Below the pieces are notes generated by a model. That model searched no databases. It saw only the letters and a program-made list of their open reading frames with translations, and was not told the origin of the DNA. A stretch of 15,552 nt of DNA from Candidatus Hydrogenedentota bacterium (GTDB taxonomy: Bacteria > Hydrogenedentota > Hydrogenedentia > Hydrogenedentiales > CAITNO01): the NCBI GenBank assembly GCA_903922535.1, contig CAIXUF010000246.1:1-15552 (forward strand), read 5' to 3'. Both the position numbers and the translations under genes were made by a program. Shown here one piece after another: positions 1 through 8,619 of this stretch. Each line of letters starts with the position of its first letter. Positions within the stretch are counted from its first letter, which is position 1.

Positions 1-1742
1 GTTGCCTGCTCAATGGCGGGGACGTCCTCGCCTTTCACCGCATCCCTCAGGCGCTCTATGGCGGTCGCTATGTCCCGCTTCTCCGAATCGCCAACCTTGT
101 CGCCGTATTCCTTGAGCCCCTTCTCCGTCGAATAAATCAGCGCGTCGGCCGTGTTGCGCGCCTCGATAACCTTGCGCTTCTTCTTGTCATCGTCCGCGTG
201 CCGTTCAGCGTCGCCCACCATGCGCTTTATTTCCTCCTCCGTCATGCCGCCGGAGGCCTCAATGCGGATGGTCTGCTCCCGCCCGGTGCCAAGATCCTTG
301 GCGGCCACATGAACGATGCCGTTCGCGTCGATGTCGAAGGACACCTCAATCTGCGGGACGCCGCGCGGGGCCGCCGGAATCCCCATGAGGTCGAAACGCC
401 CAAGCGTGCGGTTGTCGCCCGCCATTTCGCGCTCGCCCTGAAGCACGTGAATCGTGACCGCGTTCTGGTTGTCGCTCGCCGTGGAAAACACCTGGCGTTT
501 CGTCACCGGAATCGTGGTGTTCCGCTCAATCAGCTTGGTGCACACCCCGCCGAGCGTCTCGATCCCGAGCGACAGCGGCGTCACGTCCAGCAGCAGCACA
601 TCCTTGACCTCGCCCGCAAGCACGCCCGCCTGGATGGCCGCGCCAATCGCCACGACCTCGTCCGGATTCACGCCGCGGTGCGGCTCCTTGCCGTAAATGT
701 CCTTCACAATCTGCCCGACCGCGGGCATGCGCGTCATGCCGCCGACGAGAATGACCTCGTCTATCTGCGAAGCCTTCAGGCCGGCATCCTCAAGCGCCCG
801 GTAGCAGGGATTCTTCGTGCGCTGCAGCAGCGCGTCGCAGAGCTGCTCCAGTTTCGCCCGCGTCAGCGTGTAGTTCATGTGTTTCGGCCCGGACGCGTCC
901 GCCGTGATGAACGGCAGGTTCACGTCGGTGGTCATCGCGGTCGAAAGCTCGCACTTCGCCTTTTCCGCGCCTTCCTTGAGGCGCTGCAGCGCCATGGGGT
1001 CCTTGCGCAGGTCAATGCCCTGGTCCTTCATGAACTCTTCCGCGAGCCAGTCAATCACGCGCTGATCGAAATCGTCGCCGCCAAGGTGCGTGTCGCCGTT
1101 GGTGCTCAGCACCTCGAAGCTGTCGTCGCCGATGGCTAGAATGGAAATGTCAAAAGTGCCGCCGCCCAAATCGTAGACGGCGATCTTCTCGTCCTTCTTC
1201 TTGTCGAGTCCATAGGCCAGCGCCGCCGCGGTCGGTTCGTTGATGATGCGCAAAACTTCCAGCCCCGCGATGCGTCCGGCGTCCTTGGTGGCCTGCCGCT
1301 GCGAGTCGTTGAAGTAGGCCGGCACCGTCACCACCGCCTGCGTCACGGGTTGTCCGAGATAGGATTCGGCCGTCTCCTTCATCTTCTGAAGGATCATCGC
1401 CGAAATCTCTGGCGGCCGGTACGTCTTGCCCAGCGCCGTCACCTGCACGTCGCCCGAAGGTGCCGTGCCCACGCGGTACGGCACCAGCTTTTCCTCTTCG
1501 CCGACCTCGCTGTGCCGGCGGCCCATGAAGCGCTTTATCGAGAAAATCGTGTTCTGCGGGTTCGTCACGGCCTGCCGTTTCGCCACTGCGCCGACAAGAC
1601 GCTCTCCGTCCTTCGCGAAAGCAACCACGGACGGTGTCGTCCGGTTGCCTTCGGTGTTGGCTATGACTACCGGCTCGCCGCCCTCCATGACAGCAACGCA
1701 GGAATTTGTCGTCCCCAGGTCTATTCCGATTACTTTGCCCAT
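1..1742 (-). CDS. dnaK: Molecular chaperone DnaK (Hsp70), C-terminal end cut by window edge
   Basis: ATP-dependent Hsp70 chaperone that binds exposed hydrophobic peptides in the cytoplasm, working with GrpE (nucleotide exchange) and DnaJ. Reading the minus strand from ATG 1742 gives 580 uninterrupted codons. Visible are the phosphate-binding loop [10 protein letters not shown] (about residues 5-14), [11 protein letters not shown] (about 168-178), the second phosphate loop DLGGGTF (191-197), and the interdomain linker [10 protein letters not shown] (near 385), followed by the substrate-binding domain and the start of the helical lid. Against a usual length near 640 residues, roughly the last 50-60 (lid end and acidic tail) lie outside the window. 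An AAGGAG ribosome site (1752-1757) sits 9 nt before the ATG. It is the third gene of hrcA-grpE-dnaK, 23 nt after grpE, and should be under HrcA/CIRCE control. A dnaJ may follow outside the window. Identity is certain. Confidence 0.98.
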   Translation of the reverse strand, partial: MGKVIGIDLGTTNSCVAVMEGGEPVVIANTEGNRTTPSVVAFAKDGERLVGAVAKRQAVTNPQNTIFSIKRFMGRRHSEVGEEEKLVPYRVGTAPSGDVQVTALGKTYRPPEISAMILQKMKETAESYLGQPVTQAVVTVPAYFNDSQRQATKDAGRIAGLEVLRIINEPTAAALAYGLDKKKDEKIAVYDLGGGTFDISILAIGDDSFEVLSTNGDTHLGGDDFDQRVIDWLAEEFMKDQGIDLRKDPMALQRLKEGAEKAKCELSTAMTTDVNLPFITADASGPKHMNYTLTRAKLEQLCDALLQRTKNPCYRALEDAGLKASQIDEVILVGGMTRMPAVGQIVKDIYGKEPHRGVNPDEVVAIGAAIQAGVLAGEVKDVLLLDVTPLSLGIETLGGVCTKLIERNTTIPVTKRQVFSTASDNQNAVTIHVLQGEREMAGDNRTLGRFDLMGIPAAPRGVPQIEVSFDIDANGIVHVAAKDLGTGREQTIRIEASGGMTEEEIKRMVGDAERHADDDKKKRKVIEARNTADALIYSTEKGLKEYGDKVGDSEKRDIATAIERLRDAVKGEDVPAIEQA

Positions 1743-1765
1743 GTCGCTTCGCTCCTTGTTTGGAT

Positions 1766-2404
1766 TTACGAACGCTCTTCTGCCGCGCCCGCTTCCGTTG
1801 GGTTCTCATCTTCTGTGATCGCCGCACTCGCCGACGTTCCGCTGCTCACCACGACCCGCGACGGCCGCAGCACCGCGGAACCAAGACAGTATCCACGCTC
1901 GAACTCGTTCATCACCATCCCCGCCGCATGTTCCTCGGAGGGCATGTAGGAAAGTGCCTCATGCACGTTCGGGTCAAAAGCGACACCCATCGCCGGTATC
2001 GCCGCCAGTCCGCGCGCCGCGAAAACATCCATGAACTGCCGAAGCACCATGCGCACCCCCTCCGCGAGCCCGCTGGAGGGGTCCTCCGCGTGCAGAAGTG
2101 CCCGTTCAAGGTTGTCCGCAACCGGAAGCATCTCGCGCACAATTCCCTGCGCCGCGCTGGTGCGGGCCTGCTCACCCTCACGAAGCACGCGTTTGCGATA
2201 GTTGTCAAACTCCGCGCGCAAGCGCAGGAGTTGGTCCTTCAGCATGTCACGTTCCGCCGTAAGGCGCACAATCTCCAACTCGCACTCCGAAGGCTGTTCC
2301 TCGACAACCTCCTCGGAGCTCGTCTCCACGGCCTCCGCGTTGGGCGCTTGTTCGTCCGCTGCTTTGTCCAGGCTCTCGTCCATTATGACATCCGCTTTCT
2401 TCAT
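1766..2404 (-). CDS. grpE: Nucleotide exchange factor GrpE
   Basis: GrpE releases ADP from DnaK and so resets the chaperone cycle; it acts as a cytoplasmic dimer. The 212-residue product has the expected plan. An acidic, disordered N-terminus (about 1-40) is followed by a long charged coiled-coil helix (about 42-95) containing the family hallmark [10 protein letters not shown] four-helix segment with [12 protein letters not shown] comes next, then a C-terminal beta domain with FDPNVHEAL and the ending [17 protein letters not shown]. The C-terminus extends about 25 residues past the beta domain and is Ala/Ser/Glu-rich. The start is 6 nt after the hrcA stop with only a weak ribosome site, so translation is probably coupled to hrcA. 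DnaK follows immediately, which fits their partnership. Confidence 0.97.
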   Translation of the reverse strand: MKKADVIMDESLDKAADEQAPNAEAVETSSEEVVEEQPSECELEIVRLTAERDMLKDQLLRLRAEFDNYRKRVLREGEQARTSAAQGIVREMLPVADNLERALLHAEDPSSGLAEGVRMVLRQFMDVFAARGLAAIPAMGVAFDPNVHEALSYMPSEEHAAGMVMNEFERGYCLGSAVLRPSRVVVSSGTSASAAITEDENPTEAGAAEERS

Positions 2405-2410
2405 CGTTGT

Positions 2411-3463
2411 CTAGCGTCCAAATCTGCCCAGCATGCGTCCGACAAGTTCTGCGGTGTAGTCCACCACGGTCATCAGACGCGAATAGTTCATTCGTCTCGG
2501 GCCAAGCACGCCTATCATGCCCACCGTTCGATCATTCACCCGGTAGGGCGAGGCCACCATGCCAAGCCCTTCCAGGCCGCCATGCTCATCCTCCGAACCG
2601 ATCAAGACCGTTGTCCGGTCGGGACTGCCGTGGATGGCCGACGTCCTCAGCAGTTCGATTATCCGGTCATGCTCCTCAAGCAGGTTGAACACGCCCCGCG
2701 CCTGTTCCACCGTCTGGAACTCGGGCTGCTCAAACAACTGCGACGCGCCTTCCAAAAACAACTGGCTCCGCGGCCGCGTCGGCAGCAGGTTGAGCACCTC
2801 CAGCGCCTGCTGCGCCAGAAAACGCTGCTCGTCCATAAACGACCGCAGCTTCTCCTGCACCGCCAGGGTCAGTCGGTTCGTGCTCAAACCCCGCAAATGC
2901 TCGTTCAAAAAACCGTTCAAACGTAACAGCTCCGCACCCTCAACGGGCGCGGGCAGTTCAACTGACATAGACCGCACACGGCCGAAATTGTCCACTATCA
3001 GCACCGCCAACCGCCGCTCGCCTATGGGCAGCAGTTCCATCCGCTGTACCTCGGCCGCCTCGTCATCGGGCGATTCCGCAAGACCGGCATGGTGCGACAC
3101 TAAGGCCAGCAAATGGCTGGCCTGCCGCAGCACGTCGTCGGCATCGCGCACACGCTCCGCAAACTGTTCCTCAATGCGGGCCTTTTCGGCCAGTGTAAGT
3201 TCCTGTACCCGCATCAGATGCTGCACATAGTACCGGTACCCGCGGTCCGTCGGCACCCGGCCCGAACTCGTGTGCAACTGCTGCAAAAAGCCCATCTCTT
3301 CCAAGTCGGACATGACATTGCGCACCGTGGCGGCGCTAAGGTCCATGTCAAAACGCTTCACAACAGTGCGCGAACCCACGGCTTCCGCCGTGGTAATATA
3401 ACAGTTAACCACCGCGTAAAGAATTAACCTTTCGCGATCGTTCAGTTCGGGCACATCCGGCAT
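2411..3463 (-). CDS. hrcA: Heat-inducible transcription repressor HrcA
   Basis: HrcA binds the CIRCE inverted repeat and represses chaperone operons; DNA binding is known to depend on GroEL. The N-terminus is a winged helix-turn-helix (LNDRERLILYAVVNCYITT, then EAVGSRTVVKRF and SAATVRNVMSDLEEMGFL). The motif SSGRVPTDRGYRYYV is diagnostic. A GAF-like and dimerisation region follows, including the late segment ATVLIGSEDE-type sequence and a C-terminal GPRRMNYSRLMTVVDYTAELV. I chose ATG 3463 (350 residues): it has a GGAG site (3472-3475) 8 nt upstream, and the product then begins close to the conserved DNA-binding domain. The frame is also open to a GTG at 3529, but that codon lies inside the CIRCE operator and has no well-placed ribosome site. 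First gene of the operon, so the repressor should control itself. Confidence 0.97.
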   Translation of the reverse strand: MPDVPELNDRERLILYAVVNCYITTAEAVGSRTVVKRFDMDLSAATVRNVMSDLEEMGFLQQLHTSSGRVPTDRGYRYYVQHLMRVQELTLAEKARIEEQFAERVRDADDVLRQASHLLALVSHHAGLAESPDDEAAEVQRMELLPIGERRLAVLIVDNFGRVRSMSVELPAPVEGAELLRLNGFLNEHLRGLSTNRLTLAVQEKLRSFMDEQRFLAQQALEVLNLLPTRPRSQLFLEGASQLFEQPEFQTVEQARGVFNLLEEHDRIIELLRTSAIHGSPDRTTVLIGSEDEHGGLEGLGMVASPYRVNDRTVGMIGVLGPRRMNYSRLMTVVDYTAELVGRMLGRFGR

Positions 3464-3522
3464 AGGGGGCGCTCCGATACTTCGCTGGTCAACTCCAAGC
3501 GGGCCAGCCGGTTGCAATTGGG

Positions 3523-3549
3523 TTAGCACTCAATGGCCGCGAGTGCTAA
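3523..3549 (-). promoter_or_regulatory. CIRCE operator (HrcA binding site)
   Basis: TTAGCACTC, a 9-base spacer, then GAGTGCTAA: a perfect match to the CIRCE consensus with perfectly complementary 9-bp arms. It lies 60 nt upstream of the hrcA start and directly downstream of a -35/-10 pair, the usual place for this repressor site. It may also act in the transcript as a 5' hairpin. Confidence 0.98.
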
Positions 3550-3560
3550 CAGCCTCCTAA

Positions 3561-3589
3561 AGCTTATCACATGGGCCATACCCCGTCAA
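3561..3589 (-). promoter_or_regulatory. Probable sigma70-type promoter of hrcA-grpE-dnaK
   Basis: On the minus strand, TTGACG (3589-3584) matches the -35 box at five of six positions. A 17-nt spacer leads to TAAGCT (3566-3561), a weak -10; GATAAG just upstream with a 15-nt spacer is the alternative. The predicted start near 3554 puts CIRCE at the beginning of the transcript, as in other HrcA-controlled operons. An AGGAGG-like stretch (3558-3553) has no start codon at a useful distance. Confidence 0.7.
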
Positions 3590-3659
3590 GTTCACCGCGC
3601 CAAGGAACTCGGACACACTGCACCACATTAATCTTGAATGGCCCGTCCCGCCCGATGCT

Positions 3660-3668
3660 TGCTATACT
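3660..3668 (+). promoter_or_regulatory. Probable extended -10 promoter for the pseudopilin/glycosyltransferase operon
   Basis: TGCTATACT is an extended -10 element (TG, one base, then TATACT, five of six matches to TATAAT). No good -35 lies 17 nt upstream, which extended -10 promoters tolerate. The expected start near 3675 leaves a short leader carrying the AAGGAG site (3681-3686), 6 nt before ATG 3693. It is divergent from the heat-shock promoter. Confidence 0.55.
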
Positions 3669-3692
3669 CGCCGTTGCAGTAAGGAGTCCCAC

Positions 3693-4700
3693 ATGCCCAA
3701 ACCAGGCTTTACCCTCATAGAACTGCTGGTCGTTGTCGCCATCATCGCCATCCTCGCCTCCGTGCTTTTGCCCGCCCTGGCCCGTGCGCGTGAGGCCGCC
3801 CTCAGGGCCTCCTGCCAGAACAACCTCAAGCAGTTTGGCGTCATTTTCAAGATGTACGCCGGCGAATCCGGCGGCCTGTTCCCCCCGCCCGCACTGAACG
3901 GAAGATACCGTGTTTCCGCCAACGAAAACCCGAACGCGACGGGCAGTTCACGGGATATTTGGGAGCTTCCCTCCGGCCCGGCGATTTATCCCGAGTACCT
4001 GACCGACCTGCATCTCTTCTTCTGCGCCTCCGGCACAACCCGTGCAGAGGACTATCTGGGACCCAAGGCTTGGAAATGGTACGCCGACGGAACGAACATC
4101 GGAGTCGGTCCGCCGACGGGCAAACCAAACCCGCTGCTGTTTAACGATGAGCAAACCTACGTCTATTCGGGCTACGTCGCAGAGGACGAGAATGTCTGGG
4201 CGACAATGATTCACGCCGCCGACTTTCTTCTGAACATGGACAATATCGGCACCGAAGCAAGCTGGAACGAGGCACTGACCCGCTTTGACCTCAACCTCAA
4301 GATTACGGATTATTCCGAATCCCGCTTTCGTTCCTGGTGCCAGGCACGCTCCCTGCATGAGATGGTCCACCCCTATTTGCCGGATGGACGTCCCGTATGG
4401 GACCTGTTCCAGATTCGCGGCAATGGCGGAGGCAACACCATCTACCGGCTCAAGGAAGGGGCTGAACGCTTCATGATCACCGACATCAACACTCCCGCCA
4501 CGGCGGGGCATGGACAGTCGGACATCCCGGTCATGTGGGACATGACAGAGGGGCCAAGCAGACTGGGCAAGGTGCAGTTCAACCACATGCCGGGCGGCGC
4601 CAATTGCTTGTACATGGACGGTCATGTAGAGTACGTCAAGTACCCCTCAGAAAAGATTCCGTGTACGGTGTTGATGTACACCATGGGCAACAACTGGTGA
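3693..4700 (+). CDS. Type II secretion-like pseudopilin, H-x10-DG family protein
   Basis: 335 residues. The N-terminus is a class III prepilin signal: MPKPG, then [16 protein letters not shown], with predicted cleavage and N-methylation between G5 and F6 and the conserved Glu at mature position +5. The hydrophobic helix (about 6-28) should anchor it in the inner membrane or pack in a pilus-like fibre. A large C-terminal domain of a kind abundant in Planctomycetes, Lentisphaerae and Verrucomicrobia follows (often annotated as prepilin-type cleavage/methylation or DUF1559-like). It ends with [13 protein letters not shown] (H298 to D309), the H-x9-DG signature with one extra residue between H and D. 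AAGGAG lies 6 nt upstream of the start. It leads an operon with two glycosyltransferases (gap of 9 nt). The specific role is unknown; such proteins occur in many copies per genome. Confidence 0.9.
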   Translation: MPKPGFTLIELLVVVAIIAILASVLLPALARAREAALRASCQNNLKQFGVIFKMYAGESGGLFPPPALNGRYRVSANENPNATGSSRDIWELPSGPAIYPEYLTDLHLFFCASGTTRAEDYLGPKAWKWYADGTNIGVGPPTGKPNPLLFNDEQTYVYSGYVAEDENVWATMIHAADFLLNMDNIGTEASWNEALTRFDLNLKITDYSESRFRSWCQARSLHEMVHPYLPDGRPVWDLFQIRGNGGGNTIYRLKEGAERFMITDINTPATAGHGQSDIPVMWDMTEGPSRLGKVQFNHMPGGANCLYMDGHVEYVKYPSEKIPCTVLMYTMGNNW

Positions 4701-4709
4701 GGAGACTGC

Positions 4710-5825
4710 ATGCGCATAGGCATGGACATAACGCCACTCACGGCGCAACGCACCGGCGTCGGCGAATATGTCTTGAACGTGCTGGACCGCCTCCTGCCGC
4801 AGATCTCCGCCGGGGATAGTCTCCACGGCTGGTCCACCGGCCTTCACGCCCCCGTTTCCGTTCCCGCCAAGGTCTCCTGCCGTCATTTTCCTGTACCCAC
4901 CCGCGCCGCATACGCGCTGTGGCGGTCCTTTCCCCATCCCTGTGTCGACCGTCTCTTGGGCGGCGTGGACGTGTTTCACGCGACCAATTTCTTCCTTCCC
5001 CCCACCGCCAAGGCCCGGCGCGTCTTGACCATATACGATTTGGCGTTTCTCGTGGAACCCCGCTGGGCGAGCCCCAAGATCGTGCGGCCGTTCTCCCGTG
5101 AAGTCCCGTCTTTCACGCGACAGGCGGACGCCATAGTCACCTGTTCCGAACACAGCCGTCAGGACATTGTCCGCCTGTGCAAGGTTCCCCCCGAACGTGT
5201 CCACGTCGCCTACGGCGCGCCGGACGCCACGTTTATCCCCCAAGACCGTGCCGCCGCCAAGTCTCGACTGCAGGCCATTTTGGGATGCGACGATCCTTTC
5301 GTTTTGTGCGTGGGCACTTTGGAGCCGCGGAAGAATATTGAAACGCTCCTCAGGGCATTTGCGCGCATCGTTGACCACCAGCCTCACCGGCTCCTGCTCG
5401 TCGGCCCGGCAGGCTGGAACATGGGGCATCTACCGCAGCTTGTTGAACAATTGGGACTCACCGCGCGTGTCTCGCTGCCCGGTTATCTGCCAAGCCGCCA
5501 GGACCTTGCCGCCGCCTATTCGGCGGCTGACCTCTTTGTCCTGCCCTCCCACTATGAAGGCTTTGGCCTGCCCCTGGCCGAAGCCATGGCCTGCGGCTGT
5601 CCGGCAATCGCTTCCGACGCATCCTCCCTGCCCGAAGTGGGCGGCGATGCCGTCCGCTACTTCCCTCCACAAGACGACGTGGAATTGGCCCGCCTCCTGG
5701 ATCTTCTTCTGGACAACCCACAACTGCGCTCCACCATGGCAACGCTGGGACGTGAGCAGGCAGCACACTTTACCTGGGACGACACCGCCCGCCGTATTCT
5801 TGCTGTATACAGGAATCTGGCCTGA
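4710..5825 (+). CDS. GT4-family glycosyltransferase (first of pair)
   Basis: 371 residues with the GT-B fold of retaining family 4 enzymes, which transfer a sugar from a nucleotide-sugar donor to a glycan or lipid-linked acceptor, usually at the inner face of the membrane. The N-terminal acceptor domain begins MRIGMDITPLTAQRTGVGEY, with the Gly-rich donor-side turn typical of the family. VFHATNFFLP and TIYDLAFL follow. The C-terminal domain opens with CVGTLEPRKN (about 200-209) and carries the E-x7-E motif EGFGLPLAE (E283, E291), expected to bind the donor. No membrane segment or signal peptide is visible. GGAG (4701-4704) overlaps the region just after the upstream stop, 5 nt before ATG, so it is probably coupled to the pseudopilin gene. 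Donor and acceptor cannot be read from the sequence; mannosyltransferase-like is a guess from overall motif style. Confidence 0.93.
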   Translation: MRIGMDITPLTAQRTGVGEYVLNVLDRLLPQISAGDSLHGWSTGLHAPVSVPAKVSCRHFPVPTRAAYALWRSFPHPCVDRLLGGVDVFHATNFFLPPTAKARRVLTIYDLAFLVEPRWASPKIVRPFSREVPSFTRQADAIVTCSEHSRQDIVRLCKVPPERVHVAYGAPDATFIPQDRAAAKSRLQAILGCDDPFVLCVGTLEPRKNIETLLRAFARIVDHQPHRLLLVGPAGWNMGHLPQLVEQLGLTARVSLPGYLPSRQDLAAAYSAADLFVLPSHYEGFGLPLAEAMACGCPAIASDASSLPEVGGDAVRYFPPQDDVELARLLDLLLDNPQLRSTMATLGREQAAHFTWDDTARRILAVYRNLA

Positions 5826-6922
5826 TGCGCGTGCTCATCAATGGTTTGCAATCCGGCAACCGTAGCGGCACTGGCCGCTATGTGAAAGCGCTGTGCCATG
5901 CCCTTCCACAGGCCGCCCCGGATTTGGAGACGCTACTCGTCTGGCCCTCGGACCAACCGCACCCCGAAACGCATGGAAATACAACGATGATTGGCCGGTC
6001 TTCCAGGCCGGTTTCGCGCTTCCTCTTTGACCATTGCTCCGTGCGCATATTGGCACAGCGCGAGGCCGTGGATGTCCTGCATTATCCCGCATCCACCGGT
6101 TGCCTCTTCCCGCCGCGGCCCATGGTGCAAACCGTCCATGACCTTTGCTTCATCCGCCATCCCGAATGGTTTCCCGCATCCAAAATCATCTACTACCGCC
6201 TGTTCATAGGACCAACAGCGCGCAAGGCCGACCTGGTCCTGGCCGATTCCCAGTCCACCGCCGCGGACATCCGCGCACTCCTGCTCATACCCGGGCACCG
6301 TATCCGCGTGATACCCCTGGGCGTGGGAGCCGAGTTTTATCCCCGCCCGGAGGAAGAGCGGCGGGCAGCACGCGAAAAGTACGGGCTGCACGAACCGTTC
6401 TTCCTGTTTGTCGGCACATTGGAACCCCGCAAGAACCTCGTCCGCCTGATTCAGGCATGGGACAAAGCTTACGATTCCGGTCTCCCCCACCTTGTCATTG
6501 CAGGAAGACAGGGCTGGAAGGCCGACCCCATCTTCGCCGCCATCCGCCAGATTCGCAACACCGACGCGTTGCATCTTCCCGGCTTCGTTCCCGAGGAGGA
6601 CCTTCCCGCGCTGCTAAGCGCCGCTCAGGCCTTTCTCTGGCCCAGCCTCATGGAGGGCTTTGGCCTGCCGCCGCTGGAGGCCATGGCCTGCGGCACCCCC
6701 GTGTTAACCTCCAACGTCTCCAGCATTCCCGAGGTAACGGGCCATGCGGCAATGCTCGTGGACCCCACCAGCCAGGACCAACTCTCCCAAGCCATGGTCG
6801 CCCTCGCGCACGACCACCGATTGTGTTCAGCCCTAGCCGAAACCGGACAGCGCCAAGCGGCGCTCTTCTCCTGGGACAAGACGGCCCAACTTACCGCCGC
6901 CGCCTACCGCGAACTCACCTGA
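5825..6922 (+). CDS. GT4-family glycosyltransferase (second of pair)
   Basis: 365 residues, a paralogue of the preceding gene. It shares the GTG(R/E)YV N-terminal turn, the VQTVHDLCF segment, FVGTLEPRKN at the start of the nucleotide-sugar domain, and the E-x7-E motif EGFGLPPLE (E277, E285). Its start overlaps the upstream stop by one base (TGATG), with AGGAA about 9 nt upstream, so the two enzymes are translationally coupled and probably add successive sugars to one product. No signal peptide or membrane helix is seen. The pairing suggests cell-surface polysaccharide or protein glycosylation, but no polymerase, flippase or initiating transferase is in the window. The 3' end runs into a repeat-bearing spacer without an obvious hairpin terminator. 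Confidence 0.93.
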   Translation: MRVLINGLQSGNRSGTGRYVKALCHALPQAAPDLETLLVWPSDQPHPETHGNTTMIGRSSRPVSRFLFDHCSVRILAQREAVDVLHYPASTGCLFPPRPMVQTVHDLCFIRHPEWFPASKIIYYRLFIGPTARKADLVLADSQSTAADIRALLLIPGHRIRVIPLGVGAEFYPRPEEERRAAREKYGLHEPFFLFVGTLEPRKNLVRLIQAWDKAYDSGLPHLVIAGRQGWKADPIFAAIRQIRNTDALHLPGFVPEEDLPALLSAAQAFLWPSLMEGFGLPPLEAMACGTPVLTSNVSSIPEVTGHAAMLVDPTSQDQLSQAMVALAHDHRLCSALAETGQRQAALFSWDKTAQLTAAAYRELT

Positions 6923-6955
6923 CCATCCACCCCTTCCTCCCTGTCCACTGTTACC

Positions 6956-7009
6956 GTCCATTCCGTCCATTCCGTCCATACAGTCCATCTCGTCCATAAC
7001 GTCCATTAC
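6956..7009 (+). repeat. Six tandem 9-bp repeats, consensus GTCCATNNN
   Basis: GTCCAT recurs at 6956, 6965, 6974, 6983, 6992 and 7001, exactly 9 bases apart, with three variable bases between copies. A diverged copy (GTCCACTGT) begins at 6943, 13 bases before the first. The array starts about 34 nt after the second glycosyltransferase stop, in the spacer before the PHP gene. No function can be assigned. Confidence 0.85.
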
Positions 7010-7060
7010 CCCGACTTGTTCACCCCCTGCCTGCTAGGTTGATCACCACATCGCCCCTGT

Positions 7061-7075
7061 GGCATTTTGAATGCC
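7061..7075 (+). repeat. Short inverted repeat in the leader of the PHP gene
   Basis: GGCATT, TTG, AATGCC forms a 6-bp stem with a 3-nt loop, 24 nt before ATG 7100. It could be an operator half-site pair or a leader hairpin. No convincing -35/-10 pair was found between 7010 and 7099. There is no T-run, so it is not a rho-independent terminator for the upstream operon. Confidence 0.4.
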
Positions 7076-7099
7076 TACCCATGGAAGGAGACATGAGCA

Positions 7100-8527
7100 A
7101 TGTTCCCGAACCGTTGTGCGAAAACCTTCGTGTTAGCGTTCCTCTTTCTTGCAACAACCGCAGTCTATGCGGACTTCTCAACCCTCCCAACCCTTCCCGA
7201 CGGCGGACGTGTCCGCCCGGTGAACCACTATTTCGACGTGGTCCCGCGCATCGCCCGCGCCGACACGGAAACCACCATTGTCATCCAGCCCCTCTTTGAC
7301 CATGTCCGTTTCCGCCAGGACTGCACCTACGAGCTGAACTATACCGCACTGGATCAAGTCTACTCCGACAACTCCCCCTTTCACGGCAAACCCAAACCGG
7401 TCACGCCCGCAGACAACCGCCTGACGCTGACCTTTTTCCTCGCCGGTGAACAGGAGCACCTGCTCGTCCTCGAAGAAATCAACGCCGACAAGCGCCGGGT
7501 AATGGGCGAATTCCACCTCTACACCGTCAAGGAAGACCTGCTCTCGCTGCGCCCCTTCAAGGGCGATTTCCATATGCACAGCACCAATTCAGATGGGGCC
7601 GAGTCTGCCCCCTACGTGGCGGGCGCCTGCCGCCGCGTTGGGCTGGATTGGATGGCCCTGTCGGACCACAAAAAATACGAGCCCTCGGCGAAACTGCCCG
7701 AAGCTTTCCAGGGCATACCCATCGACCTGCGCATATACCCCGGCGAGGAGTGCCATTCACCCGACAACCCGGTGCATATCATCGCCTTCGGTCACAATTC
7801 CGCGATTCGCGACCTGTACATGGACGCCGCCGAACCGCAGGCGCGCGCCGAAGTCGCCGGACTCCAAAAGAATCTCAAAGATCTCCCCGAAGGTGTCAAC
7901 CCGTTTCACTACGCCTCCTGCCGATGGGTGACCAACAAGATCCATGAACGCGGCGGACTGGCCATGCTCTGCCATCCCTACTGGATCACAGGCGGGTCGC
8001 ACAACGACGCTGAACCCCTTTTGGACGCGCTGCTGAAGAGCACGTTTTTCGACATGCTCGAAGTCGTCAGCGGCAATTCCTCATCCGAGTCAAACGCGTA
8101 TGACGCCGACGTCCTCCAGGCATCCCGCTACAACGAAGCCCGCGCAGGCGGACTCACACTGCCCGCCTGCGGCATCTCCGACTCCCATGGCTGTGAAACC
8201 AACGAGACCTTCGGCCGCAACTTCACCGTGGCCTTCTCCCCCACCACCGACCTGCCCGATCTCCAGGCGGCAATCAAGCAGGGCAACTGCACCGCCGTCG
8301 AGATCATGCGCGGCGAACGCCCACAGGTCGAGGGCACCTATCGTCTGGTCAAGTACACACTCTTCCTGCTCCGCGAGGTCTTCCCCCAGCACGATGAACT
8401 CTGCGTCGAAGAAGGCCGCCTCATGCTCGCTTACAGCGCCGGCAAAACCGACGCCGCAGCCCGCCTCAAAGCCTGCCAGGGCCAGGTCAAAGCCCTCTAC
8501 GACCAATACTGGGCACGAGTCAAATAG
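7100..8527 (+). CDS. Exported PHP-domain metallohydrolase (CehA/McbA-like)
   Basis: 475 residues. The first about 24 residues (MFPNRCAKTFVLAFLFLATTAVYA) form a signal peptide with a likely cleavage after VYA. About 130 residues with no recognised motif follow, perhaps a beta-rich N-terminal module. Then comes a PHP metal-dependent hydrolase domain. Its metal ligands are readable in order: DFHMHS (H158, H160), SDH (D189, H190), PGEE (E216/E217), CHPYW (H292) and ISDSHG (D361, H363). PHP enzymes hydrolyse phosphoesters using a two- or three-metal centre; CehA-like members act on other esters, so the substrate is open. A C-terminal helical tail (about 410-475) follows. AAGGAG (7085-7090) is 9 nt before the start. 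An overlapping ATG at 7093 opens another, poorer frame. It stands alone, between the repeat spacer and the riboswitch promoter. Confidence 0.88.
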   Translation: MFPNRCAKTFVLAFLFLATTAVYADFSTLPTLPDGGRVRPVNHYFDVVPRIARADTETTIVIQPLFDHVRFRQDCTYELNYTALDQVYSDNSPFHGKPKPVTPADNRLTLTFFLAGEQEHLLVLEEINADKRRVMGEFHLYTVKEDLLSLRPFKGDFHMHSTNSDGAESAPYVAGACRRVGLDWMALSDHKKYEPSAKLPEAFQGIPIDLRIYPGEECHSPDNPVHIIAFGHNSAIRDLYMDAAEPQARAEVAGLQKNLKDLPEGVNPFHYASCRWVTNKIHERGGLAMLCHPYWITGGSHNDAEPLLDALLKSTFFDMLEVVSGNSSSESNAYDADVLQASRYNEARAGGLTLPACGISDSHGCETNETFGRNFTVAFSPTTDLPDLQAAIKQGNCTAVEIMRGERPQVEGTYRLVKYTLFLLREVFPQHDELCVEEGRLMLAYSAGKTDAAARLKACQGQVKALYDQYWARVK

Positions 8528-8590
8528 CCGAACCTGTGCGGTGCGCTCCGCTTCGCCGCCCTCACCTGCGAATTCCCATGCGGATTGCCA

Positions 8591-8619
8591 TTGCCCCGCG
8601 CCCCGAACCGGGGTATAAT
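8591..8619 (+). promoter_or_regulatory. Sigma70-type promoter driving the cobalamin riboswitch operon
   Basis: TTGCCC (8591-8596), a 17-nt spacer and a perfect TATAAT (8614-8619). The predicted start, about 8626, falls at the beginning of the riboswitch aptamer. The spacer ends in a CCCCG-AAC-CGGGG inverted repeat (8601-8613), which abuts the -10 box. Confidence 0.85.

Noticed and set aside
198..1139. Long plus-strand open frame opposite dnaK
   Set aside because: Antisense shadow of dnaK in GC-rich DNA; Arg/His/Ala-rich with no family resemblance, no ribosome site, while the minus-strand frame is unmistakable DnaK.
1706..2926. 406-codon plus-strand open frame opposite grpE and hrcA
   Set aside because: Spans two well-identified minus-strand genes; composition is typical of an antisense shadow and it has no recognisable domain.
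6145..6999. Plus-strand frame overlapping the second glycosyltransferase
   Set aside because: Out-of-frame shadow that ends in the 9-bp repeats; Pro/Arg-rich and without a family.
6956..7009. CRISPR array
   Set aside because: The repeat is 6 bp with 3-bp gaps, far too short for repeats and spacers, and no cas genes are near.
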